Source: Nocardioides sp. YR527
GTDB lineage: Bacteria; Actinomycetota; Actinomycetes; Propionibacteriales; Nocardioidaceae
Length of the DNA: 64,000 nt
Direction of reading: 5' to 3'
Assembly (NCBI RefSeq): GCF_900101045.1
Contig: NZ_FNFN01000003.1
Span: forward strand, 310,001 to 374,000
Below the pieces are notes generated by a model. The model was not told the origin of the DNA. It ran no database searches and worked only from the letters and a program-made list of their open reading frames with translations. Below are positions 42,645 through 51,626 of the stretch, one piece after another. Every line of letters begins with the position of its first letter. Positions within the stretch are counted from its first letter, which is position 1. The position numbers and the translations under genes are program-made.

Positions 42645-43589
42645 GTGCTTCGCGTCGCAATCGGTCGCGCTGCGGCTCTGGTGCCCCTGCTGTTGATCGC
42701 CACCTTCACCGCGTTCCTGCTGCTCCAGATGACTGCCACCGACCCTGCCGTCGTACGTCTTGGTGAGAACGCCTCGGACGAGGCCTACGCAGCGTTCCGG
42801 CACGAGATCGGCGTGGACCGCCCCTTGCTCGTCCAGTACGGGAGCTGGTTGGCGGGGGCGGTCCACGGAGACCTCGGCGTCTCCTGGTCCAACTCGGCCT
42901 CGGTGACGGATCTGCTCACCAACCGGATGCCGGCCACGTTCTCGATCGCCCTCGGCGCGCTGGTCGTAGGGCTGGTCATCGGCCTCCCGGTGGGCATCGC
43001 CGCCGGAATCCGGGCCGGCCGGAGCGCCGACTCGCTGCTGACCGCGGGCGCCTCGCTCGGGCAGGCCGTGCCCAGCTTCTGGCTGGCCCTGCTGTTCGTG
43101 GCGTACGTCGCCATGAAGACCTCGCTGTTCCCGGCCACGGGCTACGTCCCGATCACCGAGGGTGTCGGGTCCTGGCTGCTGAGCATCACGCTGCCCTCCG
43201 TGGCTCTCGGGGCTGCCGCGGCGGGCGCCTTCGCCCGGCAGACTCGGGCGGGCTACGTGCGGGTGCTGCACGAGCCGTACATCCGTACGGCCGTCGCCGG
43301 GGGCCTGGCTCGTCGTCGCATCCTGTGGCGCACGGCGCTGCGCAACGCGGCTATCCCGGTCGTGACCACGGTCGCCGGCACGGCGGCGGTTCTCGTCGGC
43401 GGTGCCGTCATCGTCGAGCAGGTCTTCGCCCTCCCGGGGCTCGGCCAGCTCGTCCTCAACGCCATCCACAACGGCGACATGCCGGTGGTGCTCGGGTTCG
43501 TCGCCCTGATGGCTCTCCTCATGGCGTTGGTCCAGTTCGTGCTCGACCTGACCTACGCCCTCGTCGATCCAAGGGTGCGTGCCGGATGA
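42645..43589 (+). CDS. ABC transporter permease (DppB/OppB family)
   Basis: A 314-aa permease with six membrane segments, the long periplasmic loop after the first (LLQMTATDPAVVRLGENASDEAYAAFRHEIGVDRPLLVQYGSWL) and the EAA-like cytoplasmic loop VRVLHEPYIRTAVAGGLARRRILWRTALRNAAIPV. It begins at GTG 42645, three bases after the binding-protein stop. Overlaps the fused permease-ATPase gene by ATGA. Confidence 0.92.
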   Translation: MLRVAIGRAAALVPLLLIATFTAFLLLQMTATDPAVVRLGENASDEAYAAFRHEIGVDRPLLVQYGSWLAGAVHGDLGVSWSNSASVTDLLTNRMPATFSIALGALVVGLVIGLPVGIAAGIRAGRSADSLLTAGASLGQAVPSFWLALLFVAYVAMKTSLFPATGYVPITEGVGSWLLSITLPSVALGAAAAGAFARQTRAGYVRVLHEPYIRTAVAGGLARRRILWRTALRNAAIPVVTTVAGTAAVLVGGAVIVEQVFALPGLGQLVLNAIHNGDMPVVLGFVALMALLMALVQFVLDLTYALVDPRVRAG

Positions 43590-45361
43590 AGAACAGTGTG
43601 ATCGTCAAGGCGTCCTGGGCGGTCCTCGCGGTGGTGGTGTTCCTCGCCGTCGCGGGGCCCTGGATCGCCCCTTACGACCCGACCGTCGGCGAGATCAGCG
43701 ACGCCCTCGCCCATCCGGGACCCGAGCACTGGCTGGGCACCGACTATCTCGGCCGCGACACCCTCAGCCGTCTGATCGACGGTGCGCGCGTGTCGATGAT
43801 CGCGGGTGTCGAGGCGACGGCTGTCGCCCTCGTGCTCGGTTGCTCCATCGGCATGGTCAGCGGCCTTCTCGGCGGCACCGTCGACCGCGTCGTCATGCGA
43901 GTCGTCGAGGGCATCTCCGCGATCCCCGCGATCGTCCTGGCGATCGCGATCATCGCGGCGCTGGGCAGCGGCCTCGGCAGCTCGATGCTGGCTGTCGGCA
44001 TCGCGTTCGCGATGGCGGTCGCCCGGTTGGCGCGTGGCCTGACGCTCTCCGAACGCGAGCGGATGTACGTCGACGGAGCCCGTGTCGTGGGAGCCGGACG
44101 CCTCGATCTGCTGCGCCGCCACATCGCGCCCAACATCGCCGCGCCGATCGGCGTCGAGGCGACGTTGGTGTTCGCTCACGCGGTGACGATCGAGGCCGGC
44201 CTGAGCTTCCTCGGCCTCGGTACGCAGCCGCCGGCGGCGAGCTGGGGCGTCATGCTCTCCACGGCGCAGCGCACGATGCGGGAGGAGCCGTTCCAGACGA
44301 TTCCGCCCGGCCTTGCGCTGGTGCTCACCGTGCTGGCGCTCAACATCGTCGGTGATGCGATGTTCCGGCGCCGTCAGGGCGTCAGCTCGGACAACCCCAC
44401 GGGCTACCTGGAGCCGATCGGGATCACTGCGACCGCCGAGTCCGCCTCGGCGGGACGCTCCGTGGACGCGGTCGACGGCGTGCCCCCGCTGCTCGACGCA
44501 CGGGCCGTGGAGGTCCGCTACGGCGATCACGTCGCGGTCAAGGGCGTCGATCTGACGATTCGACGCGGCGAGGTCGTGGCTCTGGTCGGTGAGTCCGGCA
44601 GCGGCAAGACGTCGGTGGCCATGGCGCTGGCCGGGCTGCTGACCTCGCCGGCGTCGGCGTCCGCCGAGCGGATCTCCCTCGCGGCCGCCGAGCCGCTGGA
44701 GCTGACCGGTGCCGGCCGCAAGGCCCGGGAGACCTGGCGCAGCCACGTCGGCGTCGTGTTCCAGGAGCCGTCGGCCGCGCTGAACCCGCTGCAGACAGTG
44801 GGGCGACAGCTGCGTGACGTCATCGAGGCGCAACGGCGTCTGGTCGCGGCGCGCGGCGAGTCGCGAGCGAAGCGCACGGTCGACGATGAGATCGTCGAAC
44901 TGCTGACCTCGGTCGGTCTGCGCCGCCCCGCCGAGGTGGCCCGGCTGCGTCCCGGCCAGATCTCGGGAGGCATGGCCCAGCGCGTGATGATCGCGCTGGC
45001 GCTGGCGAAGTCACCGACGCTGCTGATCGCCGACGAGCCGACCACGGCGCTCGACGTGACCGTCCAGGCGGAGATCATCGCACTGCTGCGTCGCCTGTGC
45101 GAGGAGCACTCCTTCGGCGTGCTGCTGGTCACCCACGACCTCGGTGTCGCCGGCGAGCTGGCCGACCGCGTGGTGGTCATGCTGCACGGGGAGGTCGTGG
45201 AGGCCGGGCCCATCGAAGACGTCGTCCGCAGACCTTCGCACGCCTACACGGCCGCACTGGTCGCGGCCGTCCCGCGCAACGAGCCGGGTCGGGCGATCCT
45301 CAGCTCGCCGGTCGACCCGGTCGAGGCCCTCGAGATGTCCCCGGCAGGAGAGATGCGATGA
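43586..45361 (+). CDS. fused ABC permease (DppC) and ATP-binding protein (DppD)
   Basis: A 591-aa fusion. Residues about 1-265 are a DppC-type permease with five to six segments and the EAA loop MYVDGARVVGAGRLDLLRRHIAPNIAAP. A 40-residue linker leads to an ATPase at about 300-590: Walker A GESGSGKTSVAMAL, signature ISGGMAQRVMIAL, Walker B LLIADEPTTALDVT, and H-loop LLVTHDLGVAGE. The gene starts at ATG 43586 overlapping the DppB gene and ends overlapping the DppF-type gene by ATGA. Fused DppC-DppD importers are known in actinobacteria but uncommon. Confidence 0.93.
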   Translation: MKNSVIVKASWAVLAVVVFLAVAGPWIAPYDPTVGEISDALAHPGPEHWLGTDYLGRDTLSRLIDGARVSMIAGVEATAVALVLGCSIGMVSGLLGGTVDRVVMRVVEGISAIPAIVLAIAIIAALGSGLGSSMLAVGIAFAMAVARLARGLTLSERERMYVDGARVVGAGRLDLLRRHIAPNIAAPIGVEATLVFAHAVTIEAGLSFLGLGTQPPAASWGVMLSTAQRTMREEPFQTIPPGLALVLTVLALNIVGDAMFRRRQGVSSDNPTGYLEPIGITATAESASAGRSVDAVDGVPPLLDARAVEVRYGDHVAVKGVDLTIRRGEVVALVGESGSGKTSVAMALAGLLTSPASASAERISLAAAEPLELTGAGRKARETWRSHVGVVFQEPSAALNPLQTVGRQLRDVIEAQRRLVAARGESRAKRTVDDEIVELLTSVGLRRPAEVARLRPGQISGGMAQRVMIALALAKSPTLLIADEPTTALDVTVQAEIIALLRRLCEEHSFGVLLVTHDLGVAGELADRVVVMLHGEVVEAGPIEDVVRRPSHAYTAALVAAVPRNEPGRAILSSPVDPVEALEMSPAGEMR

Positions 45362-46164
45362 ACGCGACGTACGCCCCCTTGGTCTCCACCGACGGCCTCA
45401 CCGTTCAGTTCCCTCGGCGTCGCACTCTGGGCAACCCGCGACCGGAGCCGTTCGTCGCGGTCGACGGCGTCACGGTCGACCTGCGCCCGGGCGAGATCAC
45501 CGGCGTCGTCGGCGAGTCCGGATCAGGCAAGTCGACCTTGGCGCGGGCGCTGTTGCGGCTGGTGCCGTTCACCGGCGGGGCGAGCGTCTGCGGGTTCGAC
45601 GTCGCGGCGCTGCCGGCGCCCGCGCCGCCGACCTACCGACGCACCGTCCAGGCGGTGTTCCAAGACCCGCTGCAAGCGCTCAACCCGCGCCATACGGTGG
45701 CCCAGCTGGTGGGCGAACCGCTGCGGATACACACCGACCTCGACGAGTCCGGGCGGCGAGATCGCATCGTGGCGACGCTCGAGTCCGTGGGGCTGGACGC
45801 GTCGTTCCTCGGGCGGACGACCCGGGAGATGTCGGGTGGGCAGCGACAGCGGGTGGCGATCGCGCGCGCGATCATCATCGAGCCGTCCCTCCTCATCCTG
45901 GACGAGGCGCTCAGCGCCCTCGACGTCACGACCGCGGCATCGGTGGCCAGGCTTCTGCACGGCCTCCTGCGCCCGGACTCGGCGATGCTGTTCATCGGTC
46001 ACGACCTGGCGATGGTCCGCCAGCTGTGCGATCGCGTGCACGTGATGCGAGAAGGCCGGGTCGTCGAGTCGGGCACGGCCGAGGAGGTCTGCGGCTCGCC
46101 ACGACACGAGTACACCCAGCTGCTCGTCTCGTCCATCCCACGACTGCTCGTCAGTGAAGGTTGA
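45358..46164 (+). CDS. ABC transporter ATP-binding protein (DppF/OppF family)
   Basis: A 268-aa second ATPase of the importer: Walker A GVVGESGSGKSTLARALL (about 44-61), QDPLQALNPRHTV, signature MSGGQRQRVAIARA, Walker B SLLILDEALSALDVT and H-loop FIGHDLAMVRQLCDRVHVM. Unlike many OppF proteins it lacks a long C-terminal extension. Start ATG 45358 overlaps the preceding gene by 4 bp. Completes a five-part importer with the genes from 41103. Confidence 0.92.
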   Translation: MNATYAPLVSTDGLTVQFPRRRTLGNPRPEPFVAVDGVTVDLRPGEITGVVGESGSGKSTLARALLRLVPFTGGASVCGFDVAALPAPAPPTYRRTVQAVFQDPLQALNPRHTVAQLVGEPLRIHTDLDESGRRDRIVATLESVGLDASFLGRTTREMSGGQRQRVAIARAIIIEPSLLILDEALSALDVTTAASVARLLHGLLRPDSAMLFIGHDLAMVRQLCDRVHVMREGRVVESGTAEEVCGSPRHEYTQLLVSSIPRLLVSEG

Positions 46165-46186
46165 TCGGCTCAACGGAGAGGTAGGC

Positions 46187-47368
46187 ATGTACCAGACACA
46201 CACGGAGGTTTCAGGACATGACAGACGTCGGCGCGTACGCCGTAGGAGCTTGGCGGCCAGCGGGTTCGCCATGGCGGCCGTCATGACGGCGACGATCGGC
46301 AGCGCGGCCGTGACAGCCGTGCCCGCCAGCGCCGATGCCGGCGCGATCACCACCGTCCAGATCGAGCCCTCGTCCACGGGGGCCGGCATCACCACGGAGA
46401 CGAACGTCGACCGATATCACGTGGTCGTCGAGCCCGACGGTGACCGTCAGCCCGAGCTCGTGGTGATGCTCAGCGGGTCGAACGTGGCTGCGGCGGGCTA
46501 CGGCGACCTCGTCGCCCATGCGGGCGGACTCGGCTACGCAGCCGTGAGCCTGAGCTATCCCAACCAGGGCACGATCGGCGCCGCCTGCCAGACGACCGTG
46601 GCCACGGACCGGTGCTTCGACAACGCGCGAGGCGAGATCGTCTTCGGCGCTGGTGTCCCCGATCCGCAGGGGCAGACCTACGCCTCGGGCAACGTGAGCG
46701 TCGACGCGGCGAACTCCATCTCGGGTCGCCTGGTCGCACTCATCGACCACCTGGCCGTCCAGGACCCGTGGTGGGGGAGCTTCCTCGTCGACGACGTGAC
46801 CTCGCCGTACGTCGCGACGCACCGTGGTCCGGTTCGGCTGGACCACAGGAAGCTGATCCTCGCCGGCCACTCCCAAGGTGGCGGTCATGCCGCCTTCCTG
46901 GCGATGCGTACGGAGGTCGAGCGGGCGATCCTGCTCGGAAGCCCCGACGACACCACTCAGTCCGGCACGGCAACGTGGATCGGCGCCGCTTCGGCGACGC
47001 CGCTCGACCACTACTGGGCGATGCGTCACCAGTCCGAGGGAGCCTACGGTGCGCATCTCGCCCAGGTCTGGAGCGAGCTCGGCGGCGCCGGCATCGGCGC
47101 GGGAGACAACACGGCGGAGGTCCAGGTCGGCGACGGCTCCGGAGACCCGCAGGGCAGCCACCGTCTGGTGCTCACCGTCGAGCAGGGCACGGCGCTGAAG
47201 AACCACATGTCGACGGCGTACGACGGCTCCTACCTTGCCGGCGTACCGGTCGCGTGGACCTACCTGCTCACCGCGGACGGCGATGCGACCGCGCGAGCCG
47301 GGCAGATGGCGCGACAGCACGCCCAGCGTCACGCTCACGGTCGAGGCGGGAGCCACCCGCCGCACTGA
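46187..47368 (+). CDS. secreted alpha/beta-hydrolase-like protein
   Basis: A 393-aa precursor. The N-terminus (HDRRRRVRRRSLAASGFAMA, then ASADAG) is a signal peptide of Tat-like length with arginine clusters, cleavage near residue 50. The nucleophile elbow is GHSQGGGHAAF (Ser about 229) and VVMLSGSNVAAAGYG carries the oxyanion strand region; MSTAYD and a His-rich tail (RQHAQRHAHGRGGSHPPH) end the protein. Probably an extracellular esterase, lipase or amidase. ATG 46187 follows GGAGAGG. It lies 22 bp after the importer operon, suggesting that the hydrolase releases the ligand that is then imported. Substrate unknown. Confidence 0.8.
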   Translation: MYQTHTEVSGHDRRRRVRRRSLAASGFAMAAVMTATIGSAAVTAVPASADAGAITTVQIEPSSTGAGITTETNVDRYHVVVEPDGDRQPELVVMLSGSNVAAAGYGDLVAHAGGLGYAAVSLSYPNQGTIGAACQTTVATDRCFDNARGEIVFGAGVPDPQGQTYASGNVSVDAANSISGRLVALIDHLAVQDPWWGSFLVDDVTSPYVATHRGPVRLDHRKLILAGHSQGGGHAAFLAMRTEVERAILLGSPDDTTQSGTATWIGAASATPLDHYWAMRHQSEGAYGAHLAQVWSELGGAGIGAGDNTAEVQVGDGSGDPQGSHRLVLTVEQGTALKNHMSTAYDGSYLAGVPVAWTYLLTADGDATARAGQMARQHAQRHAHGRGGSHPPH

Positions 47369-47386
47369 CGTGCACGCAGGCAGACG

Positions 47387-47425
47387 ACAAGGCGCTCGGC
47401 TGAGGATCTCAGCCGAGCGCCTTGT
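47387..47425. terminator. bidirectional terminator between convergent genes
   Basis: A perfect 18-bp stem, ACAAGGCGCTCGGCTGAG (47387-47404) with CTCAGCCGAGCGCCTTGT (47408-47425), and a 3-nt loop. It lies between convergent genes ending at 47368 and 47443. There is no strong T-run on either side. Confidence 0.78.
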
Positions 47426-47442
47426 GTGCGCGGACCTTAAGG

Positions 47443-48660
47443 TCAGTCGACCAGTGCCTGGTAGACCAGCTGCGGCATCGTCTCGCGCATCGGCAGGGGA
47501 GTCGACGAGAACACCTGGGTGAAGAACAGCATGGTGAGCTCTTCGACCGGGTCCACCCAGAACCGGGTGCCCGCCATCCCGCCCCAGCCGAAGCTGCCCG
47601 GCGTACCGGGACGACCAGCGGTCGCCGGATCGAGGTTCACGGAGAAGCCGAGTCCGAAGCCGGAGCCTCGCATCGGCGACTCCGAGTAGAGCGGGCGCCC
47701 GTACGTGTCGAGGTCGACGCCGCCCGGCAGGTGGTTGGTCGTGATGAAGGAGGCGGTGCGTGAGCCGATGACCCGCTGTCCGTCCAGCTCTCCTCTGCGC
47801 AGCATCATCTGGGTGAACCGGTGGTAGTCGTGGGCCGAGCTGATCAGTCCGCCGCCCCCGGACTCGAAGGAGGCCTTGTCGCAGCCGTTGGCGAAGAGGT
47901 CGCTTCGGACCAGGCCGTCGGGCGTGTGGGCGTAGAGGTTGACGAGGTGCGGCTCCGGATCTGCCGCCCTGCCGAAGCGGGTCTCGGTCATACCCAGCGG
48001 ACGGAAGATCCGCTCCGCCAGGAACTCGCCCAGGCTCTTGCCGCTGATGACCTCGATGACACGCCCCAGGACGTCGGTGGCCATGGAGTAGGCCCACTCG
48101 GTGCCCGGCTGGAAGAGCAGCGGAAGTGCGGCGAGCTCGTCGCACAGCCCCTCCAGGTCGATCGCGGTCGGGACGGTGGTGTCGAGCTTGCGCTCGCGGT
48201 ACATCGCGTCGACCGGATGCTGGCGCAGGAAGGGATAGGTCAGGCCCGAGGTGTGGGTGAGCAGGTGCACCATGCGGATCGGCTCGACGGCTGCGACCGT
48301 GTTGGGACGGAGGTCACTGCCGCCCTGGTAGACGCGTACGTCGGCGAAGGAGGGGATGAAGTCGCTGACGGGTGTGCTCAGCTGGAACGCGCCCTCCTCC
48401 CACAGCGTCATCGCGGCCACCGAGACGATCGGCTTCGTCATCGACATGATGCGGAACAGCGAGTCGTGCCCGGTCGGCGTCCGGGCCTCCAGGTCCCGGT
48501 AGCCGTAGGAGGAGTCGTGCACGACCTTCCCCCTGCGGGTCAGGACGAGCTGCCATCCCGGCAGTCGGCCCTCATCGACGAACCGCTCCAGGTAGCGATC
48601 GATGCGGGCCAGCCGCTCGGGAGCGAAGCCTGCCTCCGTCGGATCGATCTCGATGTCCAT
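47443..48660 (-). CDS. serine hydrolase of the beta-lactamase/EstB family
   Basis: A 405-aa class-C-beta-lactamase-fold esterase. The catalytic SxxK is SMTK (residues 73-76), with an upstream FRIM; the Tyr motif is WAYSMATD (about 180); the fold shows MVHLLTHTSGL and GGGGLISSAHDYHRF. The sequence resembles family VIII esterases more than true lactamases. ATG 48660 follows GGAAGGAGAGG. No signal peptide, so probably cytoplasmic. Convergent with the secreted hydrolase and divergent from the acyl-CoA ligase gene. Confidence 0.88.
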   Translation of the reverse strand: MDIEIDPTEAGFAPERLARIDRYLERFVDEGRLPGWQLVLTRRGKVVHDSSYGYRDLEARTPTGHDSLFRIMSMTKPIVSVAAMTLWEEGAFQLSTPVSDFIPSFADVRVYQGGSDLRPNTVAAVEPIRMVHLLTHTSGLTYPFLRQHPVDAMYRERKLDTTVPTAIDLEGLCDELAALPLLFQPGTEWAYSMATDVLGRVIEVISGKSLGEFLAERIFRPLGMTETRFGRAADPEPHLVNLYAHTPDGLVRSDLFANGCDKASFESGGGGLISSAHDYHRFTQMMLRRGELDGQRVIGSRTASFITTNHLPGGVDLDTYGRPLYSESPMRGSGFGLGFSVNLDPATAGRPGTPGSFGWGGMAGTRFWVDPVEELTMLFFTQVFSSTPLPMRETMPQLVYQALVD

Positions 48661-48902
48661 GATCGCCTCTCCTTCCGGCTCGCCGTTGTGGCCAGCGTCA
48701 CTCGTCCAACGGATGCTAAAGATGGTTGGCACTGCGTGTCAATCTTAGTAGGACTTGTGGTCCGTCGGCCCAGGTCTCGGTGTCCTGGAATGAGACTCCG
48801 GATGTTGTATTTACGCGTGATATCTGGTCCAATTTTGCCCTCGGGAGACATGGTCGACAGGTGGCACGGCGTGCCTTCGGGTGACGTTGAAGGAGAAGAA
48901 CG

Positions 48903-50540
48903 ATGGCATTGCACGGCCTCATGCAGAGCACGCAGCTCACGGTCTCGACGCTCTTGGGCCCGATGGAACGGTCGTTCTCGGCCAAGGGCGTGACCACCGC
49001 GCAGGCGACCGGACCGAAGCGGACGACGTACGCCGAGGTGGCCGAACGGACGCGTCGGCTGGTCACGGCTCTCGGAGCGCTCGGCCTGCAGCCGGGTGAC
49101 CGGGTCGCGACCTTCGGGTGGAACAGCCAGCGTCATCTCGAGCTCTATCTCGCTGTCCCGTCCGCTGAGATGGTGCTCCACACGGTGAATCACCGTCTGT
49201 TCCCTGCCCAGATCGACTACATCCTCGACCATGCCGCCGATGTGATGGTTGTCGTCGACGCGTCGTTGCTGGAAGTCGTCTGGCCGATGGTCAGCCGGTC
49301 CCGGCACATCCGCCACGTCGTCGTCATGCCCGATGACCCGACGGTGACGATTCCGGACGACGAGCGAGTCCTCGACTACGAGCAGCTGGTGAGCGGTCAT
49401 CAGCCGGCCGACGGGTCTCTCTTCGTCGGGGACGAACGCACCGCCGCAGGCCTCTGCTACACCTCCGGCACCACCGGGAACCCGAAAGGCGTGCTCTACG
49501 ACCACCGATCCATCGTGCTCCACGCCCTGATGCTCCTGGGCGCTGACAACCTCGCCATCTCCGAGGCCGACGTCGTGATGCCGGTGGTGCCGATGTTCCA
49601 TGCGAACGCGTGGGGTCTGCCCTACGCGTGCGTGATGACCGGCGCCGATCTGGCGATGCCGGGCAACCAGACCGATCCGGCGCTCCTCGCCGAGCAGCTG
49701 GAGCGCGAGCGGGTCACCCTCGCCGCCGGCGTCGCCACCATCTGGCGCAGCGTGCTGCCTCACCTCGACGGGCGCGATCTCAGCGGTCTCCGTCGCCTCA
49801 TGAACGGCGGTGGCCCGTTGCCGCCGTCGTTGTCCGCCGCGTACGAGCGGGCGTGTGGCCTGCCCTTGACCAGCAGCTGGGGCATGACCGAGATGAGCCC
49901 CGTCGGCGCGGTCTCACGGATCAGCACCAAGGACCGGACGGCGAGCGAGGAGGAGCGTCGCGACGTCCTGACCTCGCCGGGTGTGAAGCCGCCGCTCGTC
50001 CAGATGAGGCTGCGCGATGCGCTCGGGGGCGATGTGCCCTGGGACGGAAGGTCCCCGGGGTCCCTCGAGGTCGCAGGGCCCACGGTCGCCGCCGGCTACT
50101 ACCTCAACGACGACCACGACGCGATCACCGACGACGGCTGGTTGCGCACCGGGGACATCGCGACTCTCGACCCTCACGGCTATCTGCGGATCGTCGACCG
50201 CGCGAAGGACCTGGTGAAGTCCGGAGGGGAGTGGATCTCCTCCAGCGCGCTCGAGAACGAGATCATGAGCCATCCGGCAGTGCTCGAGGCCGCTGTCATC
50301 GGGATTCCCGACGAGCGCTGGGAGGAGCGTCCGTTGGCGTGCATCGTGACAACAGAGGGTGAGAGTCTCACCTCGGAGGACGTGCGAGCGTTCCTGCTCG
50401 GCCGGGTCGCCAAGTGGTGGATCCCGACCGACTACGCCTTTCTGGACGAGCTCCCGACAACGGCAACCGGCAAGATCTCCAAGCTGAGTCTGCGCGAGGC
50501 GATGGCCGCGCGCCCGAAGGAAATGACGCCGAAGACATGA
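48903..50540 (+). CDS. long/medium-chain acyl-CoA synthetase (AMP-dependent)
   Basis: A 545-aa ANL-superfamily ligase, activating a carboxylic acid as acyl-AMP and acyl-CoA. The P-loop-like motif is YTSGTTGNPKG (about 186-196); other landmarks are MPVVPMFHANAWGLPYA, SSWGMTEMSPVGAV, GWLRTGDIATLDPHGYLRIVDRAKDLVKSGGEWIS and the C-terminal TATGKISK with the catalytic Lys. Likely substrate is a fatty or aryl acid. Overlaps the TetR gene by ATGA; the two probably form an operon. The 242-bp gap to the divergent esterase gene contains promoters I cannot place exactly. Confidence 0.92.
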   Translation: MALHGLMQSTQLTVSTLLGPMERSFSAKGVTTAQATGPKRTTYAEVAERTRRLVTALGALGLQPGDRVATFGWNSQRHLELYLAVPSAEMVLHTVNHRLFPAQIDYILDHAADVMVVVDASLLEVVWPMVSRSRHIRHVVVMPDDPTVTIPDDERVLDYEQLVSGHQPADGSLFVGDERTAAGLCYTSGTTGNPKGVLYDHRSIVLHALMLLGADNLAISEADVVMPVVPMFHANAWGLPYACVMTGADLAMPGNQTDPALLAEQLERERVTLAAGVATIWRSVLPHLDGRDLSGLRRLMNGGGPLPPSLSAAYERACGLPLTSSWGMTEMSPVGAVSRISTKDRTASEEERRDVLTSPGVKPPLVQMRLRDALGGDVPWDGRSPGSLEVAGPTVAAGYYLNDDHDAITDDGWLRTGDIATLDPHGYLRIVDRAKDLVKSGGEWISSSALENEIMSHPAVLEAAVIGIPDERWEERPLACIVTTEGESLTSEDVRAFLLGRVAKWWIPTDYAFLDELPTTATGKISKLSLREAMAARPKEMTPKT

Positions 50541-51244
50541 CGACTGATTCCGCACCGTCCGGTCGCCGCGAGGACGGCAAGGCCCAGATCTCCGCCGTGG
50601 CGATGGAGCTGTTCCTGGCTCGCGGCTACGACAACGTCACGGTCGAGGCCGTGGCGGCGGAGGCCGGCGTCTCGCGACGTACCGTCTTTCGCTACTTCCC
50701 CTCCAAGGGAGAGCTTCCGTTCCCCGACCATGCCGAGCGCCGCAGCATGATGGAGAAGATGTTCGCCGATCTCGGCAGCGATCCGATCGAGGACGTCTTC
50801 GAGGTCACCGAGGCGGTGTTGCGCGACTTCCTGAAGCACCCGGAGCTGGTTCTGTCGCGTTATGCGCTCACCCGCCAGATCCCGCTGCTCGCCGAGCGGG
50901 AGATCCTCGAGCACGAGAAGTACGTCGCCATCACCCGCCGACACCTGAGCACTCATCTCGAGGTGTCGACCCCCAGCTTCGTACCCCAGGCGGTGGCGGC
51001 GCTCATCGACGGCGTGCACCGGTCGGCGTTGTCCAACTGGATCCGCTCCGGTGGGACGTCGGATGCCATCGCCGAGCTGCTGGAGGGCTTTGCCTGGATC
51101 AGGGACCGGCTCGGCTCGTCCGGCCTCGGTTCGACCGCGCCCCGGCTGTTGGTGCTGCCCGACAATCCCCGAGTACGCCGTGCGCTGCGCGATCTGGCCG
51201 AGGTGTCCGAGGAGCCCGTTGCCGGACACGGAGAGCTCGAGTGA
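50537..51244 (+). CDS. TetR/AcrR family transcriptional regulator
   Basis: A 235-aa repressor. HTH: KAQISAVAMELFLARGYDNV, then VEAVAAEAGVSRRTVFRYFPSKGEL (about 15-62). The C-terminal domain resembles mycofactocin-type or FadR-like ligand domains (DFLKHPELVLSRYALTRQIPLL, AIAELLEGFAWIRDRLG). The start overlaps the acyl-CoA ligase stop, so it probably regulates that operon in response to an acyl-CoA. No operator was identified. Confidence 0.85.
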   Translation: MTTDSAPSGRREDGKAQISAVAMELFLARGYDNVTVEAVAAEAGVSRRTVFRYFPSKGELPFPDHAERRSMMEKMFADLGSDPIEDVFEVTEAVLRDFLKHPELVLSRYALTRQIPLLAEREILEHEKYVAITRRHLSTHLEVSTPSFVPQAVAALIDGVHRSALSNWIRSGGTSDAIAELLEGFAWIRDRLGSSGLGSTAPRLLVLPDNPRVRRALRDLAEVSEEPVAGHGELE

Positions 51245-51251
51245 GTGCCAG

Positions 51252-51626
51252 GTGAGGTCGGTGCGCACATCCGTGTTCCGGCGTCCGCGGTGGATCTACG
51301 GCAGCGGCGCCGATCCCGACTACCGCTTCAGTCTGGCCAACGAGCGCACGTTCCTGGCCTGGATTCGAACCAGTCTCGCCCTGTTGGCGGCCAGCGTCGG
51401 TCTCAGTCTGATCGACCTCGAGGGGCCGCGTTGGGCCCAGCAGGTGGCCGGTGACCTGTTGGTCCTCCTGGCCCTGGTCGGTGCGGTCGTCGCGTGGCTG
51501 CGGTGGGCCCTGGCCGAGCGCGAGATGCGGGCGGCCCGGTCGCTGCCCAGCTTTGCCGGCGCTGCCGGAGGATTCGCGCTGGGCGTCGCGGTCGCCGGAG
51601 CAGCCATCCTGGTGGCCCTGGGATGA
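51252..51626 (+). CDS. DUF202/YidH-like membrane protein
   Basis: A 124-aa protein with the DUF202 signature RFSLANERTFLAWIRTSLALLAASVGLSL, followed by two more membrane segments (QQVAGDLLVLLALVGAVVAWLRWALAERE and FALGVAVAGAAILVALG). GTG 51252 or 51261 may be the start; the first is used. Function unknown; E. coli YidH is a comparable small inner membrane protein. The stop overlaps the next DUF202 gene by ATGA. Confidence 0.82.
   Translation: MRSVRTSVFRRPRWIYGSGADPDYRFSLANERTFLAWIRTSLALLAASVGLSLIDLEGPRWAQQVAGDLLVLLALVGAVVAWLRWALAEREMRAARSLPSFAGAAGGFALGVAVAGAAILVALG

Noticed and set aside
46154..46187. GTG start at 46154 for the secreted hydrolase
   Set aside because: It would overlap the end of the ATPase gene and spoil the signal peptide; ATG 46187 has a GGAGAGG site.
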